Shown piece by piece: positions 1 through 6,685 of a DNA stretch of 8,684 nt. Within the stretch, counting starts at the first letter, position 1. Each line of letters starts with the position of its first letter. Origin of the DNA: Tannerella sp. (GTDB lineage Bacteria > Bacteroidota > Bacteroidia > Bacteroidales > Tannerellaceae); the NCBI GenBank assembly GCA_031282485.1, contig JAITDQ010000298.1, positions 1-8,684 on the forward strand. The letters run 5' to 3'. The translations under genes were made by a program, and so were the position numbers. The notes below the pieces were generated by a model. That model did not search any database and was not told where the DNA came from. It was given only the letters and a program-made list of their open reading frames with translations.

Positions 1-192
1 ATGCTGGGCGAAGTTGTCGGCATGGCGGCTTCGCTTTGCAGGAAACACGGCGTCAATCCCCGCGGTATTTATCAGCGTCATCTGGATGAGTTGAAGTCGC
101 TGATGCGTGAGGGCGTCGGCCGGAAAGGTCTTCCGAACAACCAGAAATATAACGAAGGCGGCACGCTGTCCAAACCGCCGGAAGTGAAGTGA
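1..192 (+). CDS. C-terminal end of a probable FAD-dependent oxidoreductase (partial)
   Basis: Only the last 63 codons are in the window. The frame is open from base 1, so the gene begins upstream and the ATG at base 1 should not be taken as its start. The segment GEVVGMAASLCRKHGVNPRG followed by a basic tail resembles the end of the FAD-dependent oxidoreductase family (Pfam FAD_oxidored type) common in Bacteroidetes, where a GxVVGMAAxLC helix closes the FAD-binding fold and a short helix with a Y-x3-L-x2-L pattern follows. The flavin-binding GxGxxG motif and any signal peptide would lie outside the window, so the substrate cannot be inferred. The gene ends with TGA and is followed 28 bases later by a terminator-like hairpin, so it is probably the last gene of its transcript. 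The family call rests on a short stretch and could be wrong. Confidence 0.6.
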   Translation: MLGEVVGMAASLCRKHGVNPRGIYQRHLDELKSLMREGVGRKGLPNNQKYNEGGTLSKPPEVK

Positions 193-212
193 ACGGAAAG
201 ATGAAACGGAGT

Positions 213-251
213 AAAAAACATGGGATTTGTTTATTCTAATCCCAGGTTTTT
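213..251. terminator. Putative bidirectional intrinsic terminator
   Basis: A 7-bp perfect inverted repeat, TGGGATT (221-227) and AATCCCA (238-244), encloses a 10-base loop. On the plus strand it is followed by GG and five T (247-251). On the minus strand the same stem is followed by TG and six T (complement of 213-218). It lies just after the oxidoreductase gene on the plus strand and downstream of the glycogen operon and IS scar on the minus strand, so it is well placed to stop convergent transcription. The stem is short and has three G:C pairs, so its strength is uncertain. Confidence 0.5.
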
Positions 252-330
252 GTCTAAAAAACTCAGAAGACCGGCGACATGTAGTGTCTGTTGGCGATGG
301 CAATACGGTATAAAGCATCAAAAGCCATCT

Positions 331-570
331 AAGAAACTGTTTAAATTTTAATGCGAATAAATTCTATTGAGCATCAAAACGATAAAAGTCAGATGTATCA
401 TAACTTCACTTGTAGAAAACTTATATTCGTAAAACGGCCGCGCAGGGATTTGATCGCCCTGAACCCGGCACTGCCGTCATTTTCGTTTGCTGCATGAATT
501 TCAACTGTCGGCAGTAAACCACCGGTATCCTGACGGTGTGCTGTTTGCGCCCCCTGACATGTCCCTTTTC
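331..570 (-). mobile_element. Decayed insertion-sequence remnant (IS5-type)
   Basis: This stretch has no intact gene. Its right part (431-570) encodes a broken piece of an IS5-type transposase read on the minus strand. Its left part (331-430) is A/T-rich. Near 331-350 lies AAGAAACTGTTTAAATTTTA, which has the look of a terminal inverted repeat of a Bacteroidetes insertion sequence and would be the end beyond the transposase stop codon. This is recollection and placement, not a computed match, and the partner repeat is not in the window. The transposase similarity breaks off after the residues GRF and the base composition changes there, so the element appears internally deleted. The other end of the remnant coincides with the stop codon of the phosphorylase gene. 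Boundaries are approximate. Confidence 0.45.
431..570 (-). pseudogene. IS5-family DDE transposase fragment, frameshifted
   Basis: On the minus strand, two overlapping frames together read like the middle of an IS5-type transposase. Bases 570-532 give [13 protein letters not shown], matching the family's K-x-KGRKRHIVVDT block. The next frame, from 529 down to 431, gives DTGGLLPTVEIHAANENDG and then SAGFRAIKSLRGRF, matching the VDTxGLLLxVxVHAAxxxD block and the helix before the ADGGY motif. Joining them requires one lost base near 530-531, a single-base deletion. The catalytic aspartates and glutamate of the DDE triad lie outside the surviving piece, so it cannot be functional. First codon positions in the second frame are rich in G, as in real coding sequence, which supports an old gene over chance. 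The fragment starts inside the TGA that ends the phosphorylase gene. The family call is from memory of conserved blocks. Confidence 0.65.
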
Positions 571-3133
571 ACGACTGAACCCAGCGTACGTATGCGAAAT
601 CCATGCGATGAGGCAGATTTTCATTGTAGGGATAGATGCGAAAGCCGACTTTTAGCTGTCCGATCTCCATTGTTGTGCGTTTCAGTTCGAAATAGAGCCT
701 TGTGCCTTCTTCTTTTACCAGCGTGAAAGGTTCCGACTGCACAAATTCCAGGAGATGATTTTCGGGGTTATCGTGCGTATATACGATGTCTATACCCAGC
801 ATGCTCTTAAGATCCTCGCGGTTTATGACGATTTTAACGGTATATTCTTCGCCCACGGTCGGCTGGAACACTTTGGGGTCGTAACTGAACGATTCTATCT
901 GGAACGAATCCCAGTGAGCCGCCACTTCTTTTTTCCAGTTCGCGATATTTTTAGCTTCCGTGAATTTGTTTTTCGCAAGCATTGCGGAGCGAGTTGCCAG
1001 TTTGTTGTAAAACCGGTCGAAATAATCGTCCAGCATACGTTTCATCGTATAGTCGGGCGCGATCTGCGACATTGAATTTTTGATGTACTGTATCCATTCC
1101 GGCGAATAACCTTTGCTGTTCTTTGCAAAATACAGGGGGATGATTTCGTCTTCCAGCAGGTGATAGATAGTGGCAGCGTCGAGCTGGTCTTGGTATTGCT
1201 GGTTATCGTACGTGCGTTTGTCGGTAAGCGCCCATCCTGCGCCTTCGCGGTATCCTTCGTACCACCAGCCGTCGAGTACCGACAGGTTCAGGACGCCGTT
1301 CATCTCGGCCTTTTCGCCGGAAGTCCCGGATGCTTCGAGCGGACGGGTGGGGGTGTTAATCCACACGTCGACGCCGGAAATCAGGCGTCTGGCAAGGCGC
1401 ATGTCGTAGTTTTCAAGAAATATGATTTTGCCTAAAAATTCGGGGCGGCGCGATATTTCTACGATATGTTTGATCAGTCCCTGTCCGCCTCCGTCGGCAG
1501 GGTGCGCTTTGCCGGTGAACACGATTTGTACGGGATACTGTTCGTTGTTCACGATTTTAGCTAAGCGGTCGAGGTCTGTGAATAACAGGTGCGCACGCTT
1601 GTACGTTGCAAAACGCCGTCCGAAACCCAACAGCAGTGCGTTCGGGTTGATGCGGTCGAGGACGGTTACGACCTTCAGCGGGTCTCCCTGGTTTTTAAGC
1701 CAGCTTTCCCTGTACTGCGTTTTTATGTAATCAATAAGTTTCTTTTTAAGCGTTTTGCGTATGTTCCAGACCGCTTCGTCGGGCGACCGGTATATCTGCT
1801 GCCAGATTTCTTTACTGGACTGTTTCTTAATGAAATTCTCGCCAAATTCTTCATAGCAGAATTTCTTCCATTCCGTAGCCATCCATGTCGGCATGTGCAC
1901 GCCGTTCGTCACGTATCCCACGTGGAGTTCTTCGGGGAAATAGCCTTTCCACATGGGCGCGAACATCAATTGCGAAACCTTACCGTGCAGGTAGCTTACT
2001 CCATTGGCTTCCTGACAGGTGTTGAGGGCGAACGTGCTCATGCAGAACTTTTCGTTATTTCCCGGATTCGTGTGACCCATATCGATAAATTCCTGCCACG
2101 AGATGCCCAGCTTGGCAGGGAAATGTCCCATATATTTGCCGAATAACGCTTCGTCGAAGTAATCGTGACCGGCCGGTACGGGCGTATGTACGGTATACAG
2201 GGAAGACGCGCGCACCATTTCGAGCGCTTCGTTAAATTCCAGTTTGTCGTTTTCGATGTAATCAACCAAGCGCTGTACGTTGAGGAAAGCGGCATGGCCT
2301 TCATTGCAATGGTATACCTGCTTTTTTAATCCTAATTTATTCAGCAGCAGGATACCTCCGATGCCCAGCAGGTATTCCTGCTTCATGCGGTTTTCCCAGT
2401 CGCCCCCATACAGTTGATGCGTGATCGGGCGATCCCAGTCGCTGTTTTCCGGTATATCCGTATCCATCAGGTACATGGGGATGCGTCCGATGCTTACTTT
2501 CCATACATGTGCATATACGATGCGGTCGTGAAACGGGATGTCCAGTATCATCGGAGACCCGCCGGATTCCATTACCTGTGTGATGGGAAGTTTTGAAAAA
2601 TCCTGCGCTTCATAATTGGCGATTTGCTGACCGTCGATTGAAAGCGACTGCGTGAAATATCCGTAATGGTAAAGAAGCCCCACCGCTACGAGGTCGATAT
2701 TGCTGTCGCTTGCTTCCTTGAGGTAATCGCCGGCAAGAATACCGAGACCGCCGGAGTATATTTTCAACACATTTGTAAGGCCGTATTCCATGCTGAAATA
2801 AGCGACAGACGGCTTTGTCCGATCCGGTTGCTGGTTCATGTAAGCTTTAAACAGGTCGTATACGTACTCTATTTTAGCCATCATTTCGCTGTTTTCCATG
2901 ATCTCTTTCATCCGTTTGCTTGACAGCTTTTGAAGTAACAGGACAGGGTTACCTTCCGTTTCTTTCCATAATTTGGAATCAATTTCGCCGAAAAGTTTAG
3001 CTCCTTCATGATTCCACACCCACCACAAGTTGGTCGCGATTTCGTGAAGTTTTTCTAATTTTTCAGGAAGTTTCGAGTGCGGGAACGTATCTCTCCATAC
3101 GGGTTCGTTCGAATTAGTTGATAGAATTTTCAT
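569..3133 (-). CDS. glgP: Alpha-glucan (glycogen) phosphorylase, GT35, DUF3417 type
   Basis: The 854-residue product should remove glucose from the non-reducing ends of glycogen or maltodextrin as glucose 1-phosphate, using pyridoxal phosphate in the cytoplasm. An N-terminal DUF3417-like segment (about residues 14-110, with [10 protein letters not shown]) precedes the GT35 core. Visible core motifs are YFSMEYGL (112-119), [14 protein letters not shown] (126-139), HCNEGHAAF (275-283), [11 protein letters not shown] (503-513), FTGKAHPAD (539-547) and [17 protein letters not shown] (597-613), in which K608 is the expected PLP-binding lysine. The family's common G/N-M-K here reads G-E-K, which I believe is usual for Bacteroidetes members. 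A roughly 100-residue C-terminal beta-rich tail follows (about 750-854). Length fits the long bacterial type (Thermotoga-like) rather than E. coli MalP. It starts 39 bases after the glycogen synthase gene and has no recognisable promoter of its own, so the two are probably co-transcribed. The TGA stop coincides with the edge of an IS remnant, so the last few residues may be IS-derived. Confidence 0.93.
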   Translation of the reverse strand: MKILSTNSNEPVWRDTFPHSKLPEKLEKLHEIATNLWWVWNHEGAKLFGEIDSKLWKETEGNPVLLLQKLSSKRMKEIMENSEMMAKIEYVYDLFKAYMNQQPDRTKPSVAYFSMEYGLTNVLKIYSGGLGILAGDYLKEASDSNIDLVAVGLLYHYGYFTQSLSIDGQQIANYEAQDFSKLPITQVMESGGSPMILDIPFHDRIVYAHVWKVSIGRIPMYLMDTDIPENSDWDRPITHQLYGGDWENRMKQEYLLGIGGILLLNKLGLKKQVYHCNEGHAAFLNVQRLVDYIENDKLEFNEALEMVRASSLYTVHTPVPAGHDYFDEALFGKYMGHFPAKLGISWQEFIDMGHTNPGNNEKFCMSTFALNTCQEANGVSYLHGKVSQLMFAPMWKGYFPEELHVGYVTNGVHMPTWMATEWKKFCYEEFGENFIKKQSSKEIWQQIYRSPDEAVWNIRKTLKKKLIDYIKTQYRESWLKNQGDPLKVVTVLDRINPNALLLGFGRRFATYKRAHLLFTDLDRLAKIVNNEQYPVQIVFTGKAHPADGGGQGLIKHIVEISRRPEFLGKIIFLENYDMRLARRLISGVDVWINTPTRPLEASGTSGEKAEMNGVLNLSVLDGWWYEGYREGAGWALTDKRTYDNQQYQDQLDAATIYHLLEDEIIPLYFAKNSKGYSPEWIQYIKNSMSQIAPDYTMKRMLDDYFDRFYNKLATRSAMLAKNKFTEAKNIANWKKEVAAHWDSFQIESFSYDPKVFQPTVGEEYTVKIVINREDLKSMLGIDIVYTHDNPENHLLEFVQSEPFTLVKEEGTRLYFELKRTTMEIGQLKVGFRIYPYNENLPHRMDFAYVRWVQS

Positions 3134-3172
3134 GTTCGTAATAAAGAATATTATTTGTTAATCTGTAAAATT

Positions 3173-4804
3173 TCATTTTCCGTTTCTTTTCCCGGCATTT
3201 GCAAAAGCTATGTTAAATGCCGCGTAGTAGTGGTTTATAAACTTGTCCCATTCCGCCTGCCGGGCGATACGGAAACAGTTGTTACGTACAGTCAGGGCGT
3301 CGTCGGCGTTCATGAGTTCCGAGAGTGCGTCCGCGATGTTATTCACAACCTCGAAATAGTTATCGTCCGTACGGTTTATTACGGACACGCCTTCTTTTAT
3401 GTCATTACCGGATATCAGCGTACTTGCCCACATCCCAAACCCGGCAAGGTTTGTCGTTACGGCCGGCACTCCAAACGCAATGCTTTCCAGAGGCGTATAT
3501 CCCCAGGGCTCGTAATAGGAAGCAAAAACCGTGGCATCCATACCGATAAGAAGGTCATAATATGACACATTAAAAATCTCATCGTGACCGTCCAGATAGC
3601 AGGGGACGAATATAATCCTCACGTTTTCGGACGCGGTATTTGTAAAACCGGATGAGAAGATGTAATTCATCACGGGATCCTCGTTCATATTATTAAGCCA
3701 GTGTGTCAGGAAAGGCGTCTGCAAGGGCGCCGTCGTGCCGTAATCATTTTCGAGGACATACTTCAGGTCTGCCCTTGCCGCATATACCCATGCCGGTACC
3801 ATAATGAAAGCTACCGTCTCGCGCCTGTTCGTTCCCGACCGGCGAAGGGAGTTCATGACGTCGATGAAGACGTCTATGCCCTTGTTCCTGTATTCATAGC
3901 GTCCGCTTGTGGAAACAAGAAAAGCATCTTTGGCGACAGGCCGTCCGGTAAGCTTTTCCGTCACGTACATAAGTTTCCGGCGAGCTTCCGCCCGTTTTTC
4001 CGTGTATAAATCACCGGCAGGCACAAAATCCTTTTCGAAACCGTTGGGCGTAACCACATCCGGCGCTTTATCCAGCAACTGTTTACATTCCAGGGCTGTA
4101 ATCTCACTTACGGTCGCGAAACAGTCCGCAAACACGGCCGTCTGTTTTTCTAAGGAATGTTTCGCTTCCACATTGAGTTCTTTCGCCATTTGATCGCCGT
4201 TATACGATTTCAGGCAGCTGTACAGCGGTTTATGATTACCGGCAATCGAACGTCCCGTTGTCGTTGCGTGCGTCACGAATAATGTCGCAATATCCGGCAC
4301 GTATTTTTGTACATACAGGGCGCCCATTCCAAGCATCCATTCATTGAAAACGGCGACGACTTTTTTGCCGGTCAGCTCGTGGAAACGGTAAAAATTCTCG
4401 ATGACTAATCCAGTGGCATAAGCAAAGATACACGAGTTGTCATAATCTCCGTATGCGTGCGACGAATTTACGCGGAAACAGTTCCACATGTCGTAATAGA
4501 GGGAATCTCTTCTGTCGAAAAATGTTTTGTAAGAAACTAAAAAGACGAGCGGTTCTCCGGGGATTTTCCAGCGTCCGGTTCTGATTTTAAGATTTTCCGG
4601 CAGCGATCTCTTCCATTCGCGGAAAAGCGTATCGTCTTCCATAAAATCATTCGGATTATTGTTCAGATCCGGCCCGATAAAAATGATTCCGTCCTCGAAA
4701 TCATTTTTCAGCGTCCGGGCTTTTGATGACAGAACCGTATATATACCGCCTACTTTATTACAAACCTCCCAACTGCTCTCAAATATATAATCAAGTTTTA
4801 TCAT
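3173..4804 (-). CDS. Glycogen synthase, GT3 (eukaryote-like) family
   Basis: This 543-residue protein should add glucose from a nucleotide sugar (UDP-glucose in characterised GT3 enzymes) to the growing alpha-1,4-glucan. It belongs to the animal/fungal GT3 family, not the GT5 GlgA type of most bacteria. The N-terminal Rossmann half starts at DYIFESSWEVCNKVGGIY with the donor/acceptor-loop KVGG (17-20). Further motifs are VTHATTTGRS (177-186), TVSE (231-234) and TPNG (252-255). SGRYEYRNKGIDVF (300-313) supplies the expected phosphate-binding R302 and K308. SYYEPWGYTPLE (429-440) holds the E-x7-E pair E432 and E440, followed by NLAGFG (452-457). It ends where eukaryotic enzymes continue into a phosphorylated tail, and the arginine-rich activation helix appears reduced. 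It is the first gene of the minus-strand glycogen operon, driven by the promoter at 4838-4869. No downstream branching or debranching gene is in the window. Confidence 0.92.
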   Translation of the reverse strand: MIKLDYIFESSWEVCNKVGGIYTVLSSKARTLKNDFEDGIIFIGPDLNNNPNDFMEDDTLFREWKRSLPENLKIRTGRWKIPGEPLVFLVSYKTFFDRRDSLYYDMWNCFRVNSSHAYGDYDNSCIFAYATGLVIENFYRFHELTGKKVVAVFNEWMLGMGALYVQKYVPDIATLFVTHATTTGRSIAGNHKPLYSCLKSYNGDQMAKELNVEAKHSLEKQTAVFADCFATVSEITALECKQLLDKAPDVVTPNGFEKDFVPAGDLYTEKRAEARRKLMYVTEKLTGRPVAKDAFLVSTSGRYEYRNKGIDVFIDVMNSLRRSGTNRRETVAFIMVPAWVYAARADLKYVLENDYGTTAPLQTPFLTHWLNNMNEDPVMNYIFSSGFTNTASENVRIIFVPCYLDGHDEIFNVSYYDLLIGMDATVFASYYEPWGYTPLESIAFGVPAVTTNLAGFGMWASTLISGNDIKEGVSVINRTDDNYFEVVNNIADALSELMNADDALTVRNNCFRIARQAEWDKFINHYYAAFNIAFANAGKRNGK

Positions 4805-4837
4805 TCAAAATTGTATTTGTTTCGGAATTTAACCCGA

Positions 4838-4869
4838 CAAAGATAGTGAAAATCCGGCGACAATTCAAA
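4838..4869 (-). promoter_or_regulatory. Bacteroidetes-type promoter of the glycogen operon
   Basis: Read on the minus strand, TTTG (complement of 4866-4869) is followed after 20 bases by TATCTTTG (complement of 4838-4845). This matches the Bacteroidetes housekeeping consensus TTTG-N19-21-TAnnTTTG exactly in both boxes and spacing. Transcription would begin about 4830, leaving a leader of about 25 bases before the synthase ATG at 4804. No long leader, riboswitch or clear operator is visible. Confidence 0.7.
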
Positions 4870-4962
4870 AATAAATTGATTTTATCCCGTACGTGCGGCG
4901 TAGAAGAGCGTTAATGAAAGGGCGAATCCGGCGGATTTATCCTTATTTTTTTTGAAAAATCA

Positions 4963-4992
4963 TTTGAGTTATTCAGATTTTATCTATCTTTA
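4963..4992 (+). promoter_or_regulatory. Bacteroidetes-type promoter of the rightward operon
   Basis: TTTG (4963-4966) is followed after 18 bases by TATCTTTA (4985-4992), which fits TAnnTTTG except for the last base. The spacer is one base shorter than usual. Transcription would start near 5000, giving a leader of roughly 17-20 bases before the ATG at 5017. It is separated from the divergent glycogen promoter by about 93 bases, so the two start regions are close enough to share regulation, although no shared operator is evident. Confidence 0.55.
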
Positions 4993-5016
4993 CGCGTCTT
5001 TATAAATATTAGAAAT

Positions 5017-5313
5017 ATGGCAAAACGTAGAGATTTAAAGAAAATGATTGATTATCTGTCCGGGGATTTGATGCTCGAAACCCTGCTCTGTTCCTTGCAG
5101 CCGGAAGCGGACAAGGATAAACTCAGGGAGATTATGAACCGCATAATTGACATGAACGATGAATACAGGCGTCGCATTCAGAACCCTTCGGGAGCTGCCG
5201 ATAAACGGTTGATCAGGCAGTATTACAAGCGATTGAATGAAGATTTCGACGCGGATGTGGACAGTATTTTTGAAGAACTGATGTTGTTGAATAAAGAAAA
5301 AACAAGGAATTGA
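5017..5313 (+). CDS. Small conserved-looking Bacteroidetes protein of unknown function
   Basis: The 98-residue product is highly charged and should be almost all alpha-helical, with no signal peptide, transmembrane segment or cysteine pair suggesting metal binding. The N-terminus MAKRRDLKK leads into a helix with the pattern IDYLSGDLMLETLL. The middle (KLREIMNRIIDMNDEYRRRI) and C-terminal (FDADVDSIFEELMLLNKE) segments show heptad-like spacing of hydrophobic residues. I recognise the general type, a roughly 100-residue protein beginning MAKRxDLKK found in Bacteroidales next to an acyltransferase gene, but know no function for it. It starts 17 bases after the expected transcription start with no Shine-Dalgarno sequence. 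Its TGA overlaps the TTG start of the acyltransferase gene by four bases (TTGA), suggesting translational coupling. Confidence 0.8.
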   Translation: MAKRRDLKKMIDYLSGDLMLETLLCSLQPEADKDKLREIMNRIIDMNDEYRRRIQNPSGAADKRLIRQYYKRLNEDFDADVDSIFEELMLLNKEKTRN

Positions 5314-5864
5314 AAATAAAGCGTACATTATGCAGATGGATTCTGCATTTATTCGGATGGACAATAGGTCCTGACGGAGGTGATATTCTTAAATCCGTCA
5401 TCTGTGTTGCGCCTCATACGAGTAACCTTGATTTGACGCTGGGGAAACTCTATTATAATGCACTGGGTAAAAAATCCAAATTTCTTATGAAGAAAGAATG
5501 GTTCTTTTTCCCGTTTAACATCATATTCAGGAGTATGGGCGGGTTACCGGTCAACCGCGACAAATCGTCGTCCACGACGGAACAGATTGCCGGCGAGTTT
5601 GCCGGACATGATACATTCCATGTTGCAATAACGCCGGAAGGTACACGCAAGAGAGCCAAAGAATGGAAAAAAGGATTCTATTATATAGCGCTGAAAGCCG
5701 GGGTTCCTATACAGGTTGCATACATTGATTATGGGAAAAAGGAAGTCGGCATAAAAACCATATTTCATCCTACGGGAAATGTGGACGCGGATATTCTTGC
5801 GATTCGTTCGATGTATAACGGGATAAAAGGATGTCATGATAAAAATTTCGAAAAAGTTAAATGA
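5310..5864 (+). CDS. PlsC-like 1-acyl-glycerol-3-phosphate acyltransferase family protein
   Basis: The 184-residue protein carries the four blocks of the glycerophospholipid acyltransferase family: HTSNLD (36-41, the catalytic H-x4-D), GGLPVNR (77-83), PEGTRKR (109-115) and a proline-led VPIQVAYIDY (132-141). It should transfer an acyl chain to a lysophosphatidate-like or other lipid acceptor at the inner membrane face. The N-terminal helix (CRWILHLFGW) is short and hydrophobic, and there is no long membrane anchor. It is shorter than E. coli PlsC (about 245 residues), so the real acceptor may differ. The start is TTG at 5310: the first in-frame ATG lies at codon 60, after the catalytic motif, and the other nearby ATGs (5330, 5336) are out of frame. 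AAGGA at 5304-5308 is very close to the TTG. The gene overlaps its upstream neighbour by four bases and ends 15 bases before the amidase. Confidence 0.85.
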   Translation: MKIKRTLCRWILHLFGWTIGPDGGDILKSVICVAPHTSNLDLTLGKLYYNALGKKSKFLMKKEWFFFPFNIIFRSMGGLPVNRDKSSSTTEQIAGEFAGHDTFHVAITPEGTRKRAKEWKKGFYYIALKAGVPIQVAYIDYGKKEVGIKTIFHPTGNVDADILAIRSMYNGIKGCHDKNFEKVK

Positions 5865-5879
5865 CTTAAAATATTAATT

Positions 5880-6668
5880 ATGGAAGATTTCGATTCTTTA
5901 CGTATCAGCATGATACAATCCCATATCGTCTGGGAAGATGTGAATGAGAATATCAGTTATTACGGTGAATTAATGCGCCGCCTGAAAGGTAAAACAGACT
6001 TGGCCGTGTTGCCGGAGTTATTTACGACCGGAGTATCGGTGCGTGCGGAAGAGTTGTCCGAGCCTGACGACGGGCAGACAATCCGGGCAATAAAAAAATA
6101 TGCCCGGGAATATAATTTGGCCATAACGGGAAGTTTCATGGCGTCCGACAACGGCAAATATTTTAACCGCGCCTTTTTCATAACCCCCGACGGGCAGGCG
6201 TCTTATTACGACAAGCGGCATCTGTTCAGTATGGCCGGCGAAGACAACTACTTGTCGCCGGGAACGAAACGTCTTGTTGTTGACTACCGCGGGTGGAAAA
6301 TCTGTTTGATGATATGTTACGATTTGCGTTTTCCGGTCTGGAGCCGCAATGTGAATAATGAGTATGACGTATTAATATATGTAGCAAACTGGGCTGAATC
6401 GCGCAAGAAAGTATGGAAAGCCCTGCTTCAGGCGCGGGCTATCGAAAACATGTGCTTTGTTTGCGGCGTAAACCGCATCGGCGTCGATGCATACGAGTTC
6501 AAATATCATGGCGGGTCACTGATAATTTCACCTAAAGGCAAGAAACTGTTCAGTGCCGGCGAGAAAGAGGCGAAAACGGTTACGGGTGTTATTAAACGCG
6601 CCGACCTCGAAAAATTACGCGCCAAATTCCCCGTCTGGAAGGACGCCGACAAATTTGAACTGAAGTGA
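5880..6668 (+). CDS. Omega-amidase (carbon-nitrogen hydrolase, YafV/Nit2 type)
   Basis: The 262-residue protein belongs to the nitrilase superfamily. The catalytic triad is clear: E46 in VLPELFTTG, K112 in YDKRHLF and C146 in ICYDLRFP. The W-A-E-S-R segment (171-175) and the QARAIENMCFVCGVNRIG block are typical of the YafV/Nit2 branch, which hydrolyses the terminal amide of 2-oxoglutaramate or 2-oxosuccinamate (and the methionine-salvage analogue), giving the 2-oxo acid and ammonia. It would act in the cytoplasm, cleaning up products of glutamine transaminases. No transaminase gene is adjacent here. The ATG at 5880 has no Shine-Dalgarno but follows an A/T-rich stretch, as usual in this phylum. 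Its TGA overlaps a possible GTG start of the next gene (GTGA). Confidence 0.87.
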   Translation: MEDFDSLRISMIQSHIVWEDVNENISYYGELMRRLKGKTDLAVLPELFTTGVSVRAEELSEPDDGQTIRAIKKYAREYNLAITGSFMASDNGKYFNRAFFITPDGQASYYDKRHLFSMAGEDNYLSPGTKRLVVDYRGWKICLMICYDLRFPVWSRNVNNEYDVLIYVANWAESRKKVWKALLQARAIENMCFVCGVNRIGVDAYEFKYHGGSLIISPKGKKLFSAGEKEAKTVTGVIKRADLEKLRAKFPVWKDADKFELK

Positions 6669-6685
6669 ATAATCCCGGAAAATTT

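Noticed and set aside
314..379. Ten-base direct repeat AGCATCAAAA at 314-323 and 370-379, possible target-site duplication
   Set aside because: One copy lies inside the presumed IS remnant and the spacing fits no element; IS5-type target duplications are shorter. Probably chance in A/T-rich DNA.
435..475. A tRNA T-arm-like piece on the minus strand (GATCAAATCCCTG with a CAGGG/CCCTG stem)
   Set aside because: The loop would be nine bases instead of seven, no matching acceptor 5' strand or anticodon arm is found upstream, and the stretch is better explained as the transposase fragment.
490..550. SRP-RNA-like segment (GTCAGG ... CTGCCGAC, minus)
   Set aside because: It lacks the GGAA tetraloop and AGCAG asymmetric loop of the SRP domain; the pairing is irregular and the region reads as coding remnant.
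597..613. Unusual G-E-K in place of N/G-M-K at the PLP lysine of the phosphorylase (residues 606-608)
   Set aside because: The lysine and the surrounding EASGTS and NGVLN motifs are intact, and I recall this variant in other Bacteroidetes phosphorylases, so it is not evidence of inactivation. The coordinates given are residue numbers of that protein's motif.
1589..2146. 185-codon open frame on the plus strand
   Set aside because: It lies wholly antisense to the phosphorylase core motifs, has no recognisable domain or promoter, and is a by-product of that gene's codon usage.
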